DNA from: Burkholderia sp. 4M9327F10
GTDB lineage: Bacteria; Pseudomonadota; Gammaproteobacteria; Burkholderiales; Burkholderiaceae
Reading direction: 5' to 3'
DNA: 64,000 bases
NCBI RefSeq assembly: GCF_005503145.1
Contig: NZ_SCNV01000034.1
Coordinates: 17,183 to 81,182 of the forward strand
The notes under the pieces are model-generated. The model did not search any database. It saw only the letters and a program-made list of their open reading frames with translations, and was not told the DNA's origin. This document shows positions 49,006 to 57,086 of this stretch, piece after piece. Numbering within the stretch: position 1 is the stretch's first letter; every line of letters starts with the position of its first letter. Both the position numbers and the translations under genes were made by a program.

Positions 49006-49806
49006 CTAAAGCGTTTTCCCGGCTTCCAGCCAGCCGTTGATCACCGCAATCGCGGTAGAGCGGTTGTGGACTCCCAGCGCCCGGAAAATCACCGACAGAT
49101 GCACCTTCACGGTTCCCTCGGCCACGCCGAGTTCGCGGGCGATCATCTTGTTGGTCCAGCCGCGGTGCACGAGGCGCATGATGTCCTGTTGCCGCGGCGA
49201 GAGGTTTTCCAGCAGATGCTGCTGATGCGGCTGCAGCGCGGTGACCTGGGCAATCGGCTCGGTCAGCGCGGCTTGCGCACTGGCTGTTGCGGCTGCTCCA
49301 GCCGGGGTGGCGGCGTCGGCAGCGTCTGTATTGCCCATGGCGCTTGCCGTACCGCCCGTAGTAGCCGCAGCCCCGGCGCTCGCGCCAGGCGCCGCTTCGC
49401 GCGTGCCGAGCAGGCTGAGCGCTTCCATCGGCACATACGCGCCGCCCGAGAGCACCAGCTCGATTGCCTTCAGCATGACGCTGGCCGGCTGGCGCTTCGG
49501 CACGAAGCCGAGCGCACCCGCCGCAAGGACGGCGCGCATTTCGTCGGGCGATTCCTCCGCGGAAAGCACGACCACCGGCAAGGCCGGATTCGCTTTCAGC
49601 AGCTTGTCGAGGGACCCTGCGCCGTTCATGCCCGGCATGTGCAGGTCGACAATCGCCAGATCGTGATCGGCATCGGGCCGCGCGGCGGCGGCCAGCGTTT
49701 CCCAGCTATCTGCTTCGTCGAACTGGGCTTGCGGATCGAGTCCGCGTAATAGTCCTTTGACGCCCTGGCGGATCAGTTCATGGTCGTCGGCCACTAGAAA
49801 CTTCAT
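49006..49806 (-). CDS. LuxR/NarL-family response regulator
   Basis: A 266-aa two-domain regulator. The receiver has the acidic pair Asp7-Asp8 (VADDHE), phospho-Asp54 (IVDLHMPGM) and the conserved lysine in FVPKRQP. An unusually long Ala/Thr/Gly-rich linker (about 135-190) separates it from the LuxR HTH with LSPRQQDIMRLVHRGWTNKMIARELGVAEGTVKVHLSVIFRALGV. The ATG at 49806 follows a GGAGA site. It faces the hybrid kinase gene with 13 bp between stops. Confidence 0.9.
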   Translation of the reverse strand: MKFLVADDHELIRQGVKGLLRGLDPQAQFDEADSWETLAAAARPDADHDLAIVDLHMPGMNGAGSLDKLLKANPALPVVVLSAEESPDEMRAVLAAGALGFVPKRQPASVMLKAIELVLSGGAYVPMEALSLLGTREAAPGASAGAAATTGGTASAMGNTDAADAATPAGAAATASAQAALTEPIAQVTALQPHQQHLLENLSPRQQDIMRLVHRGWTNKMIARELGVAEGTVKVHLSVIFRALGVHNRSTAIAVINGWLEAGKTL

Positions 49807-50190
49807 GATGTCTCCGCGTATCGGCACTGCGCGTTGGTAGTTTCCACGTTTGTTCCGCCGATGCCGGACGCGGATGGCGCCCCCCAGGATGCGCCATCCG
49901 TCCCGTCAGGCCGCCTGTGCCAGCGCGGCCGCGTCTACTGCCTGCCTCTTCCAGAGAGAGGCTTATGCTGGATTGCTGATGCTGCTGCACCTCATGCTGC
50001 GATCATATGCTTGATCGGCGGCACCAGGTGTTTCTCTCAGATGCACTGCAATACGCCGGACAACTGCTCGGACTGCGGCCTGCTACATAGACGTGCAAGG
50101 CCGCGGGATTTTGAAGGGCCGCATGCGTGGCCCAATCCTCAGGGCACGGCCGCCTCTGCAGGAGCGACTGGCGAGGCGGTCTTCGCGCAT
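49807..50190. other. Intergenic region upstream of the response regulator
   Basis: About 380 bp between the regulator start and the small oxidase partner gene. It must hold the leftward regulator promoter. No further gene or clear site is seen. Confidence 0.4.
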
Positions 50191-50367
50191 TCACTTGACG
50201 GCGAACAGCGTCAGATTCATCAGAACCTTGAACGCGAAGCCAAGCGACATCGCGCCGCCCACGCCGGCGCACCACAGCGCGATAAACCAGACCCAGCCCG
50301 GCAGCGCACGCCGCACGGGGGCAGCGGGCGGCGCCGTCCGCCTAGTGATAGTGATGTTGATCGTCAT
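50191..50367 (-). CDS. DUF2474-type small membrane protein of the bd oxidase
   Basis: A 58-aa protein read from an ATG at 50367 inside the end of cioB (26-bp overlap, different frame) to a TGA at 50191. It opens MTINITITRRTAPP and has one membrane helix (LPGWVWFIALWCAGVGGAM) followed by FKVLMNLTLFAV. Small single-helix proteins of this kind, DUF2474 or CydX-like, follow cydAB/cioAB and stabilise the oxidase. A GTG at 50316 would give a 41-aa version closer to the usual length. It is too short for most gene callers. Confidence 0.65.
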   Translation of the reverse strand: MTINITITRRTAPPAAPVRRALPGWVWFIALWCAGVGGAMSLGFAFKVLMNLTLFAVK

Positions 50368-51346
50368 GGCGCACCTTGCCGCGAAATACCCAGTAACCCA
50401 TCGTCGTATAGCTGAGGATGATCGGAATGATCACCGCGGCGCCGACCAGCGTGAACATCTGGCTCGAACGCGGCGCGGCAGCTTCCCACAGAGTCATGCT
50501 CGACGGGATGGCGTACGGCCACAGGCTGACCAGCAAGCCGAGATAGCCGATCAGCACGAGCGCCAGCGCCAGCACGAAGGGCGTCTTGTGATGCCGGTCG
50601 CGTACGGCCTTATGCATGAGGAATGCACAGATCGCGACAAGGAACGGCACCGGCAGCAAGCGGTAGAACAGTCCTGACGCAAACCAGCGCTGCGCGATAT
50701 TCGGGTCTTGCAGCGGCGTCCACAGACTGACCAGGGCGATAAAGCCGAGCAGGATGATCGTCAGCGGCCACACGACGCGATGCAGGCGCCGTTGCAGATC
50801 GCCCTCGGTTTTGGCAACCAGCCAGCAGCAGCCAAGCAGCGCATAGGTAACGACGAGGCCGAGGCCTGTCAGCAGGCTGAACGGCGTCAGCCAGCCGAAC
50901 GCCGCACCCGCATAGCTGCCGTCGACGACCGGAATGCCTTGCAGGAACGCTCCCAGCACGATGCCCTGAAAGAAGGCCGCACCGGTGGAGCCGCCGATAA
51001 ACGCCAGATCCCACAGATGCCTCGTGCGGTTCGCCTTGGCGCGCAACTCGAACGATACGCCGCGGAAAATCAGGCACGCGAGCATAAAAATCAGCGGCAG
51101 GTACAGTGCCGACAGCACGGTCGAATAGACCACCGGGAACACCGCGAACAGTCCCGCGCCGCCGAGCACGAGCCACGTTTCGTTGCCGTCCCAGACGGGC
51201 GCGACGGTGTTCATCATCAGGTTGCGCTCTTTCTCATCGGGAAAGAACGGAAACACGATGCCGATGCCCAGGTCGAAGCCGTCGAGCACCACATACATGA
51301 AGAGGCCCAGCGCGATGATCGCGGCCCACACTACGGTGACATCCAT
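50342..51346 (-). CDS. cioB: Cyanide-insensitive cytochrome bd oxidase subunit II
   Basis: A 334-aa membrane protein with about eight or nine helices. The opening AAIIALGLFMYVVLDGFDLGIGI and DGNETWLVLGGAGLFAVFP are diagnostic of CydB/CioB. It forms the quinol oxidase with subunit I and has no heme ligands of its own in this subclass. The ATG at 51346 lies 27 bp after the cioA stop. The C-terminus is histidine-rich (HDDQHHYH) and overlaps the small partner gene. Confidence 0.92.
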   Translation of the reverse strand: MDVTVVWAAIIALGLFMYVVLDGFDLGIGIVFPFFPDEKERNLMMNTVAPVWDGNETWLVLGGAGLFAVFPVVYSTVLSALYLPLIFMLACLIFRGVSFELRAKANRTRHLWDLAFIGGSTGAAFFQGIVLGAFLQGIPVVDGSYAGAAFGWLTPFSLLTGLGLVVTYALLGCCWLVAKTEGDLQRRLHRVVWPLTIILLGFIALVSLWTPLQDPNIAQRWFASGLFYRLLPVPFLVAICAFLMHKAVRDRHHKTPFVLALALVLIGYLGLLVSLWPYAIPSSMTLWEAAAPRSSQMFTLVGAAVIIPIILSYTTMGYWVFRGKVRHDDQHHYH

Positions 51347-51372
51347 TTTTCTTAACCTCGATACGGTGTGAT

Positions 51373-52791
51373 TCAGGCTGCGTCGATCAAGTGCCGCGCG
51401 GCCGGCAAGGGGTGGTCCGCGCCGCGGCCGGGTACTCCATCGGGCGCGCCGTGCGGCGTGTGGCCGGGCAGCGCCGGACCCGAGCGCATCAGCTTGAGCA
51501 TGTAGTAGATGCCGGTGCCGAATACGAGGAAGTAGACGATCACGAAAGCCATCAGCGAGATGCCCACTTGCTGCGTGGTGAGCGGCGACACCGCTTGCGA
51601 GGTGCGCATGACGCCATACACGACCCATGGCTGGCGTCCGGCTTCCGTTGTGACCCAGCCAGCCAGCAAGGTAATGAAGCCGCTCGGCCCCATCGCCACG
51701 GCGAGTTTCTGGAACCACCTGGCGTCATACAGCTTGCCGCGGCGGCGCAGCACCCAGGCGGCGATCGACATGGCGATCATCAGCATGCCGAGCCCTGCCA
51801 TGACACGGAAGCTCCAGAACACGATGGTGGAATTCGGCCGGTCCTCAGGCGGGAATTCCTTCAGGCCGCGAATTTCGCCATCCCAGCTATGCGTGAGAAT
51901 CACGCTGCCCAGGTGCGGAATCGACAAGGCGTAGCGGGTGGTCTCCGCCTTCATGTCAGGGATGCCGAACAGGTTGAGCGCCGTGCCGCCTTTTTCGGTG
52001 TCCCACAGACCCTCGATGGCGGCGATCTTGGCCGGCTGATACTTGCGTGTGTTCAGGCCGTGCTGGTCGCCGACGAAGGCCTGGATCGGCGTGAGGATCA
52101 ACAGCAGCCACAGCGCCATCGAGAACATCTTCTTCACGGCCGGGTCGCGCCGGCCCTTAAGCAGATGCCATGCGCCGACCGCCGCCACCACCAGCGCCGC
52201 GACGATAAAGGCGGCGAGCGCCATATGCGCGAGCCGGTACGGGAACGACGGATTGAAGACGATCTTGAACCAGTCGAGCGGCACGACATGGCCGTTTTCG
52301 ACTGCGAAGCCCTGCGGCGTCTGCATCCAGCTATTGGAGGCGAGAATCCAGAAGGTTGAAATCAGTGTGCCGATGGCGACCATCAGCGTTGCGCCGAAGT
52401 GAGCGCGCGGGCTCACGCGCTGCCAGCCGAACAGCATGATGCCGAGAAAACCCGCTTCGAGGAAAAACGCGGTCATGACCTCGTACATCAGCAGCGGGCC
52501 GGTGATCGGGCCGGCGAAACTGGAGAAGCCCGACCAGTTGGTGCCGAACTCGTAGCTCATCACGACGCCGGAGACCACGCCCATGCCGAAAGCCACTGCA
52601 AAGATCTTCGACCAGAACAGACACAGATCTTTGTAGTAGGCCTTACCGGTCTTGAGCCAGCGCCATTCGAGCACGGCGATGAAACTGGCGAGCCCGATGC
52701 TCAATGCGGGAAAGACGATATGAAACGAGACCGTGAACGCGAACTGGATGCGCGCCAGGTCGAAGGCGGAAATTGCGGATGCGGGGTTCAT
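51373..52791 (-). CDS. cioA: Cyanide-insensitive cytochrome bd oxidase subunit I
   Basis: A 472-aa quinol oxidase subunit with nine or so helices. The heme-ligand His lies in FTVSFHIVFPALSIG, and GWQRVSPRAHFGA, WMQTPQGFAV and GWVTTEAGRQPWVVYG mark the quinol and heme regions. The Q-loop is short, as in the Cio type and not the long E. coli CydA type. The enzyme reduces O2 with ubiquinol and tolerates cyanide. The ATG is at 52791. A perfect FNR/ANR box lies about 170 bp upstream. Confidence 0.93.
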   Translation of the reverse strand: MNPASAISAFDLARIQFAFTVSFHIVFPALSIGLASFIAVLEWRWLKTGKAYYKDLCLFWSKIFAVAFGMGVVSGVVMSYEFGTNWSGFSSFAGPITGPLLMYEVMTAFFLEAGFLGIMLFGWQRVSPRAHFGATLMVAIGTLISTFWILASNSWMQTPQGFAVENGHVVPLDWFKIVFNPSFPYRLAHMALAAFIVAALVVAAVGAWHLLKGRRDPAVKKMFSMALWLLLILTPIQAFVGDQHGLNTRKYQPAKIAAIEGLWDTEKGGTALNLFGIPDMKAETTRYALSIPHLGSVILTHSWDGEIRGLKEFPPEDRPNSTIVFWSFRVMAGLGMLMIAMSIAAWVLRRRGKLYDARWFQKLAVAMGPSGFITLLAGWVTTEAGRQPWVVYGVMRTSQAVSPLTTQQVGISLMAFVIVYFLVFGTGIYYMLKLMRSGPALPGHTPHGAPDGVPGRGADHPLPAARHLIDAA

Positions 52792-53146
52792 AGCTCTTGA
52801 TGCCGGAAACAAGCTACGCGCGTCGACCGCTGTCGGCGCGCACTGCGGTTTGCAGATGGCGCAAGAGTAGGGGAATGTGAGGTATTTTGCTGCGTTGCGC
52901 CGTGCGTCGAAAAGACGCGTTGAAAACTGGCCCGCAGTTATTTTGAGATGCTAGGTCGTTGATCCGAATCAAGTTTTTATCGAACGCCCGTTCGGCTCGA
53001 TGCGGCTCCTGACGTAAAAACTGCGTCAATACACCGCGCTGCAACAGCGCAGTGGCGACAGCGATGATGAGTGTGGTGGTGACGCCCGCGAGTCTCGTTG
53101 ATGAAGCGCGGCTGCCGGACGGCAGCCGCTGCCACGCATCCTTCAA
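52792..53146. other. Promoter region of the cio operon
   Basis: About 355 bp without a gene. It has the FNR/ANR box at 52959-52972 and otherwise nothing I can name. The right end adjoins the stop of a leftward antitoxin gene, so part of it may be read through from the toxin-antitoxin unit. Confidence 0.45.
52959..52972. promoter_or_regulatory. FNR/ANR box (TTGATCCGAATCAA)
   Basis: A perfect TTGAT-N4-ATCAA dyad in front of the cioA gene. In Pseudomonas, ANR lowers cio expression when oxygen is scarce; a similar control is likely here. Confidence 0.65.
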
Positions 53147-53434
53147 TCATGCGATAGAAATAACCAGCTTCTTGCCGCACGCAGCGGCATATTTGCGCAA
53201 GGTGTCGATAGAGGGCGAATGCTGCCCCGAGGCGAGCGCCCGCTCGAGGCGCGTGACCGCCGGCGCCTGGGTGCCCATGCGCTCGGCCACTTGCGCCTGG
53301 CTCAAGCCGGCGGCGTGACGCGCCGCGAGCATCTGATCGAGCAGGGCGAATTCCTCGCGATTCAGCCGTTCATATTCCGCGCGGACTTCGGGGTCCGCGA
53401 GCGCTACCTTCCGCAGTTCCTTATACGTTGCCAC
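53147..53434 (-). CDS. XRE-family antitoxin (HigA/RelB-like module)
   Basis: A 95-aa protein whose C-terminal part is a Cro/C1-type HTH (LSQAQVAERMGTQAPAVTRLERALASGQHSPSIDTLRKYAAACGKKL). The N-terminal helix with EVRAEYERLNREEF resembles the toxin-contact region of HigA-like antitoxins. The start is GTG with a GGAGG site and overlaps the toxin gene by 14 bp. The toxin-first order is typical of HigBA-type systems. Confidence 0.82.
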   Translation of the reverse strand: MATYKELRKVALADPEVRAEYERLNREEFALLDQMLAARHAAGLSQAQVAERMGTQAPAVTRLERALASGQHSPSIDTLRKYAAACGKKLVISIA

Positions 53435-53753
53435 GTTTGACCTCCTGCAGTCTTTGACGAGCCACTTCCAGCTCGCTTCGAGGCGTGTCGTTCGACTTCT
53501 TCACGAAAGAGTGAAGCATGACGATCCGACACTCGACGACCGAGCAAAAGAATACTCTGGCAATGCCCTCCGCTCCCTTCAGACGCATTTCGAAGAGACC
53601 GCCGCCCATGGCTTGGGTATGCGGTGCCCCGAGATTCGGCCCATATTGCTCCATACGGTCGGCCAGCGCGATAAAGCGGGCCAGCAGTGTCTTGGGCAGC
53701 GAAGCAACTTCGATCTTGACCTTCTCGCTATAGAAATCGATCAGAAAAGCCAT
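53421..53753 (-). CDS. RelE/HigB-superfamily toxin (phage Gp49-like)
   Basis: A 110-aa basic protein. IEVASLPKTLLARFIALADRMEQYGPN, the GGGLFEMRLKGAEGIARVFFC strand pair and the ending VMLHSFVKKSNDTPRSELEVARQR are the pattern of Gp49-like HigB toxins, which cut mRNA at the ribosome. A GGAG site lies directly before the ATG, and a palindrome 12 bp upstream is the probable operator for the antitoxin. Confidence 0.83.
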   Translation of the reverse strand: MAFLIDFYSEKVKIEVASLPKTLLARFIALADRMEQYGPNLGAPHTQAMGGGLFEMRLKGAEGIARVFFCSVVECRIVMLHSFVKKSNDTPRSELEVARQRLQEVKRGNV

Positions 53754-53764
53754 TGGTCTCCATC

Positions 53765-53780
53765 ATAACAAATATGTTAT
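53765..53780. promoter_or_regulatory. Toxin-antitoxin operator candidate (ATAACA-AATA-TGTTAT)
   Basis: Six-base perfect arms around a 4-bp spacer, 12 bp before the toxin start codon. The place and symmetry fit an XRE antitoxin site that also overlaps the promoter. Confidence 0.5.
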
Positions 53781-54062
53781 CTCAAAACAAGCGCCACCCG
53801 GCTCGATCCACAGGATCGCGATGGTGTCGGCGCCACATGAAAACATCAGGATAACGGAGGGATTTCGGGAGCAACATCGGCCGGATGGCCTGGTCTCTGG
53901 TCAGATGGAAGCGTAAGAAGTGTTTGAATCTGTAAATTGACAATTCGCGCTGACGCTATGGACGAAATGTCAAATGTCCGTGCGGCGCGGAAGCCGCTGA
54001 GGCGGGTTTTCTGCAGACGTAACAGCTACCTGCCGGCGCGTTACAAACGAAAATTTTTCGTC

Positions 54063-54091
54063 TTGAAGCGCGTCTACGCGATGGCTATTGT
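54063..54091 (+). promoter_or_regulatory. Promoter of the candidate small RNA
   Basis: TTGAAG (54063-54068) and TATTGT (54086-54091) are separated by 17 bp, predicting transcription from about 54098. No rightward protein gene follows, which makes an RNA product more likely. Confidence 0.45.
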
Positions 54092-54097
54092 GGAGAC

Positions 54098-54175
54098 TCT
54101 CGTGTGATCGACCCCGACATGCGAGTGTGGTCTTAGCGGCGTCCCGCATCCAAGGCGGTGACGCCGTCTTTTTGT
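54098..54175 (+). ncRNA. Candidate small RNA of about 78 nt
   Basis: It starts at the predicted transcription point and ends in an intrinsic terminator. The first hairpin pairs CTCGTGTG (54099-54106) with CATGCGAG (54118-54125), including two GU pairs, and shows a C-rich loop ATCGACCCCGA. A single-stranded segment (54126-54136) then leads to the terminator hairpin. No open reading frame of note lies inside. C-rich loops are often the target-pairing part of sRNAs. Not recognised as a known family. Confidence 0.5.
54137..54173 (+). terminator. Rho-independent terminator
   Basis: CGGCGTC (54137-54143) pairs perfectly with GACGCCG (54160-54166), followed by TCTTTTT. The T-run is on the plus strand, so it does not serve the leftward tautomerase gene and must end a rightward transcript. 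Confidence 0.7.
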
Positions 54176-54240
54176 CTGCCTGGTTTGATATGCGTGCTGC
54201 CGCAGGGTGCGTGTTGGCACCGCACCGTAGAGCGCAGACG

Positions 54241-54426
54241 TTACGCTTCGCTCCAGAGCTTGCCGCCTGTAGCCCAGTTTTCGCGTTTCACGTCGGTCAG
54301 GATGATATCCACCGAATTCGGCTCGACCCCGAGCGACTCGCAGGTCGCTTTCGTAATGGCTTCGACGAACTGGCGTTTCTGCTCGAGCGTGCGGCCTTCG
54401 AACAGTTCGATGTGAAACGTGGGCAT
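54241..54426 (-). CDS. 4-oxalocrotonate tautomerase-family protein
   Basis: A 61-aa tautomerase. After removal of the initiator Met, Pro1 is the catalytic base (MPTFHIELFEGRT), and the REN segment near the end supplies typical basic residues. These small hexamers convert enol and keto forms of 2-oxo acids in aromatic breakdown. An AGGAG-like site (CGGAGA) precedes the ATG. It may be functionally tied to the aldolase gene upstream at 54502, separated by 75 bp on the same strand. Confidence 0.85.
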   Translation of the reverse strand: MPTFHIELFEGRTLEQKRQFVEAITKATCESLGVEPNSVDIILTDVKRENWATGGKLWSEA

Positions 54427-54501
54427 GTCAATTCTCCGTGAGTAAAAACCTGATGATCTGAAAACGCGGCTACGCTCGCAGTGAGTGCCTCAACCAGCCA
54501 C

Positions 54502-55278
54502 TCAGTCGCGAAACGAGCGGTCGATACGGTCCAGCTTGCGCAGCAGCGCCGGCCATTCCAGCACGCCTTCTATCGCGCCGCCGTCGAGCAGTTGTTCTGC
54601 CGTGCGCGCCGCCACTGCAGCGGCCGGCAGCACCAGTTCCATGCCGCCGGCCTGTGCCTGAAGCTGGATTTCGCAGGCCTTGATGAGCGTCGCCATCAGC
54701 ACGTAGGCCTCGGCGACCGTGCGGCCCGCCGTCAGCGTGCCATGATTGCGCAGCAGCATCGCAGGCTTGTCGCCGAGATGGGCGACAAGCCGCTCCGCTT
54801 CGCTGGGCGTGAACGCCAGTCCCTCATACTCGTGATAAGCGAGCTGGCCATGAAAGCGCAGCGCATGCTGCGACGCCGGCAACAATCCCGCCGGCTGCAG
54901 CGATATCGCAATCCCCGCGGTGTTGTGCAGATGCATGACGCAGACCGCGTCGGCGCGCGCCGCGTGGACGGCCGCATGAATCGCGAAGCCGGTGGCGTTG
55001 ACCGGATGCTCGCTGGCTCCGACGATATTGCCTTGAATATCGATCTTGACGAGGTTGGAAGCGCAGACTTCCTCGAATCCGAGACCGAACGGATTGATCA
55101 GAAAATGGCCGGGCTCGTCGGGGACGCTCGCCGAAATATGCGTGTAGACGAGGTCATCCCACCCGTTTAGCGCGGCAAGCCGGTAAGCGGCGGCCAGATC
55201 GATGCGGGTCTGCAGTTCCGCTGCCGAGCAAGGGCCGCTTGCGGCAACGCGCCCGGTGGGCGTGTGGGTGAACGACAT
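54502..55278 (-). CDS. Class II aldolase/adducin-family protein
   Basis: A 258-aa protein with the zinc-binding histidines in CVMHLHN and LRNHG, and YTHISASVPDEPGHFLINPFGLGFEEV as the N-terminal block. This family includes fuculose- and rhamnulose-phosphate aldolases, but unphosphorylated-substrate relatives of this length are common and unassigned. An AGGAG site precedes the ATG. It lies between a urea-transporter-like gene and the tautomerase on one strand. Confidence 0.85.
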   Translation of the reverse strand: MSFTHTPTGRVAASGPCSAAELQTRIDLAAAYRLAALNGWDDLVYTHISASVPDEPGHFLINPFGLGFEEVCASNLVKIDIQGNIVGASEHPVNATGFAIHAAVHAARADAVCVMHLHNTAGIAISLQPAGLLPASQHALRFHGQLAYHEYEGLAFTPSEAERLVAHLGDKPAMLLRNHGTLTAGRTVAEAYVLMATLIKACEIQLQAQAGGMELVLPAAAVAARTAEQLLDGGAIEGVLEWPALLRKLDRIDRSFRD

Positions 55279-55342
55279 GAGGGTCTCCTGCGTATCTGTC
55301 TACTGGTCCGGTGGCCCCGGTCTCGCGCCTGAGCGGCGCACC

Positions 55343-56269
55343 TCAGAGCGCGCGGCGCAGGGCGGCTCGCTTGCCGGTAGCGCCTGGCGAGCCGGTGCGA
55401 CGCCACCGCCGCAGGCTCTGCACACTCCATGTGGCGAGCACGAACGGCGCGGTCATCGCAGGCAATCCGTAGTGCTCTGCAATCTGTTGCAGGGCCACCG
55501 ACAGCAGGATACCGCCAAGCGCAGCCAGCCAACCGCATTCCCCGAGCGCGAGCGCCGTCAGTGCGCCGTTGAATCCTAACAGGCCGGCATCGAATGAGGT
55601 GAGGCTGGCGCCGAGCAGCACGTGCACCGCACTGGCGACGCCGGCTCCCGCCAGCGCCCAGGCTGCGTGCCGCAGCGAAGACGCGCCGATTCCCAACAGC
55701 ACCAGCAAGCCAGGCACCGCACCCGACGCAAAACCCGTTTGCGCGAGCCCAGCGAGTACGCCGTCCGGAATCTGCGCGAAGCCTGCGAGGTGCATTGGCG
55801 TAAGCGTCGCAGCAGTCGCTGCAGTCGCTGCGGCATGAGGCATGACCAGCGGCAGCCAAAGCCATGTGACGATCAGGCAAGGACTCGAATAGACGCCAAG
55901 GCCGCGCACGCGCAGCCGGCGCGACCACGGCCCAAGCCCCCATGCAGTGGCCATCCCGGCGAGAATCGCGACTGCGGCGGCCGTGCCGGCGTCGCCAATC
56001 CATGTGAATGCCGCGAGGCCGGCCAGGGCGCCGTTGAAGCCATGCAAGCCGTCACGCGTGCCGGCTTCGTCGTAGCCGGCCAGCACGGCCCCGATGTTCG
56101 CCGAGACCGCACCGGTGAGCGCCGCGCAGGCGAGACGCGGGTCGAACGCGAGCCAGGCCGCGAGCAGGCAGGCGCCGGTGATGGCGTTGGGCTGCAGGAC
56201 AATTTGGCCGAGGCTGCGCAGCAGCGTGCGCAGCGCGGTGGATTCTGCTTCGTTAGATGCGGCGTGCAT
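55343..56269 (-). CDS. Urea transporter-family channel (UT)
   Basis: A 308-aa membrane protein with about ten helices and the inverted-repeat fold of UT channels. The two signature loops LHGFNGALAGLA (first half) and LLGFNGALTALAL (second half) are conserved and line the pore. It would allow passive urea entry, but no urease or urea-carboxylase gene is in this window. The unit ends 64 bp before the aldolase gene on the same strand. Confidence 0.82.
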   Translation of the reverse strand: MHAASNEAESTALRTLLRSLGQIVLQPNAITGACLLAAWLAFDPRLACAALTGAVSANIGAVLAGYDEAGTRDGLHGFNGALAGLAAFTWIGDAGTAAAVAILAGMATAWGLGPWSRRLRVRGLGVYSSPCLIVTWLWLPLVMPHAAATAATAATLTPMHLAGFAQIPDGVLAGLAQTGFASGAVPGLLVLLGIGASSLRHAAWALAGAGVASAVHVLLGASLTSFDAGLLGFNGALTALALGECGWLAALGGILLSVALQQIAEHYGLPAMTAPFVLATWSVQSLRRWRRTGSPGATGKRAALRRAL

Positions 56270-56531
56270 GATGGCGGGGCGAGATGTAGGGCGTGCGAGG
56301 CGAGGGCGCCGCGCCCGGTCCTTGGTGAATTGCGAGCATAGGGCACCTGTGCCGCGCTGGGCATCCCGGCGCGATGATAGTGGCTATTTGTCCGCAGATC
56401 GGCGCGGGCGCGGTACCGGCAGACGCCGCGCACTCTTGCTACGATAGAACGCCGAATGGCGGAGCGAGGCGAGGCGCCGGGCAGGCGCGGGCCAACCCGC
56501 GAGCCGCCCATCTCTACAAGGAGGCAAGGCC

Positions 56532-57086
56532 ATGCGTGAAGTACGTTGGGCATCGGAGGAAGGCGATGGCGTCGAACATCTCGCGTTCGATGCGCGCGAC
56601 GACGGTTTCTTCGTCGAAAGCGCCGTCGTCGGACAGCGCTATGGAAAGAGCTACGGGCTTTACTACAAGCTGCTGTGCGATCCGCGCTGGCGCGTCACCT
56701 ATGCGTACCTGAAAATCATGGGTGGCGGCGATCTGGAGTTGCGTGGCGACGGCGAGGGACATTGGCGCGACGGCAATGGCCAGGTGCTCAACGGCATCGA
56801 CGGTTGTATCGACATCGATATTGCCGCCACACCCTTCACCAACACCTTGCCGATTCGCCGCCTGCAACTGGCCGAGGGCGAGCGCAGGCCGATCACCGTG
56901 GCGTATATTTCGACGCCCGACCTGCAGGTCACACGCGTCGAGCAGGCCTACTCCTGCATCGCGTTAAACCGCGAATACCGCTATGAAGGGATCTTTCGCA
57001 ACTTCAGCGCCAACATGCTGGTCGATGAAGACGGTCTCGTGATCGACTATCCGACGCTCTTCACACGCTTGCCACGAACGCGCTGA
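56532..57086 (+). CDS. Putative glycolipid-binding protein (DUF1089 type)
   Basis: A 184-aa soluble beta-rich protein. RYGKSYGLYYKLLCDPRWRVTYAYLKI and NTLPIRRLQLAEGERRPITVAYISTPDL, together with the end FRNFSANMLVDEDGLVIDYPTLFTRL, match the glycolipid-binding domain family of Pfam. No enzyme residues are evident. AAGGAGG at 56518-56524 supports the ATG. Its 3' end overlaps the convergent hydrolase gene by 26 bp. Confidence 0.78.
   Translation: MREVRWASEEGDGVEHLAFDARDDGFFVESAVVGQRYGKSYGLYYKLLCDPRWRVTYAYLKIMGGGDLELRGDGEGHWRDGNGQVLNGIDGCIDIDIAATPFTNTLPIRRLQLAEGERRPITVAYISTPDLQVTRVEQAYSCIALNREYRYEGIFRNFSANMLVDEDGLVIDYPTLFTRLPRTR

Larger units (their letters stand above)
53754..54240. other. Intergenic region holding a toxin operator and a candidate small RNA
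   Basis: About 490 bp without a protein gene. The left end contains the toxin-antitoxin operator (53765-53780). The right part holds a complete rightward promoter, two hairpins and a terminator (54063-54173), described separately. Between them I see nothing clear. Confidence 0.5.
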
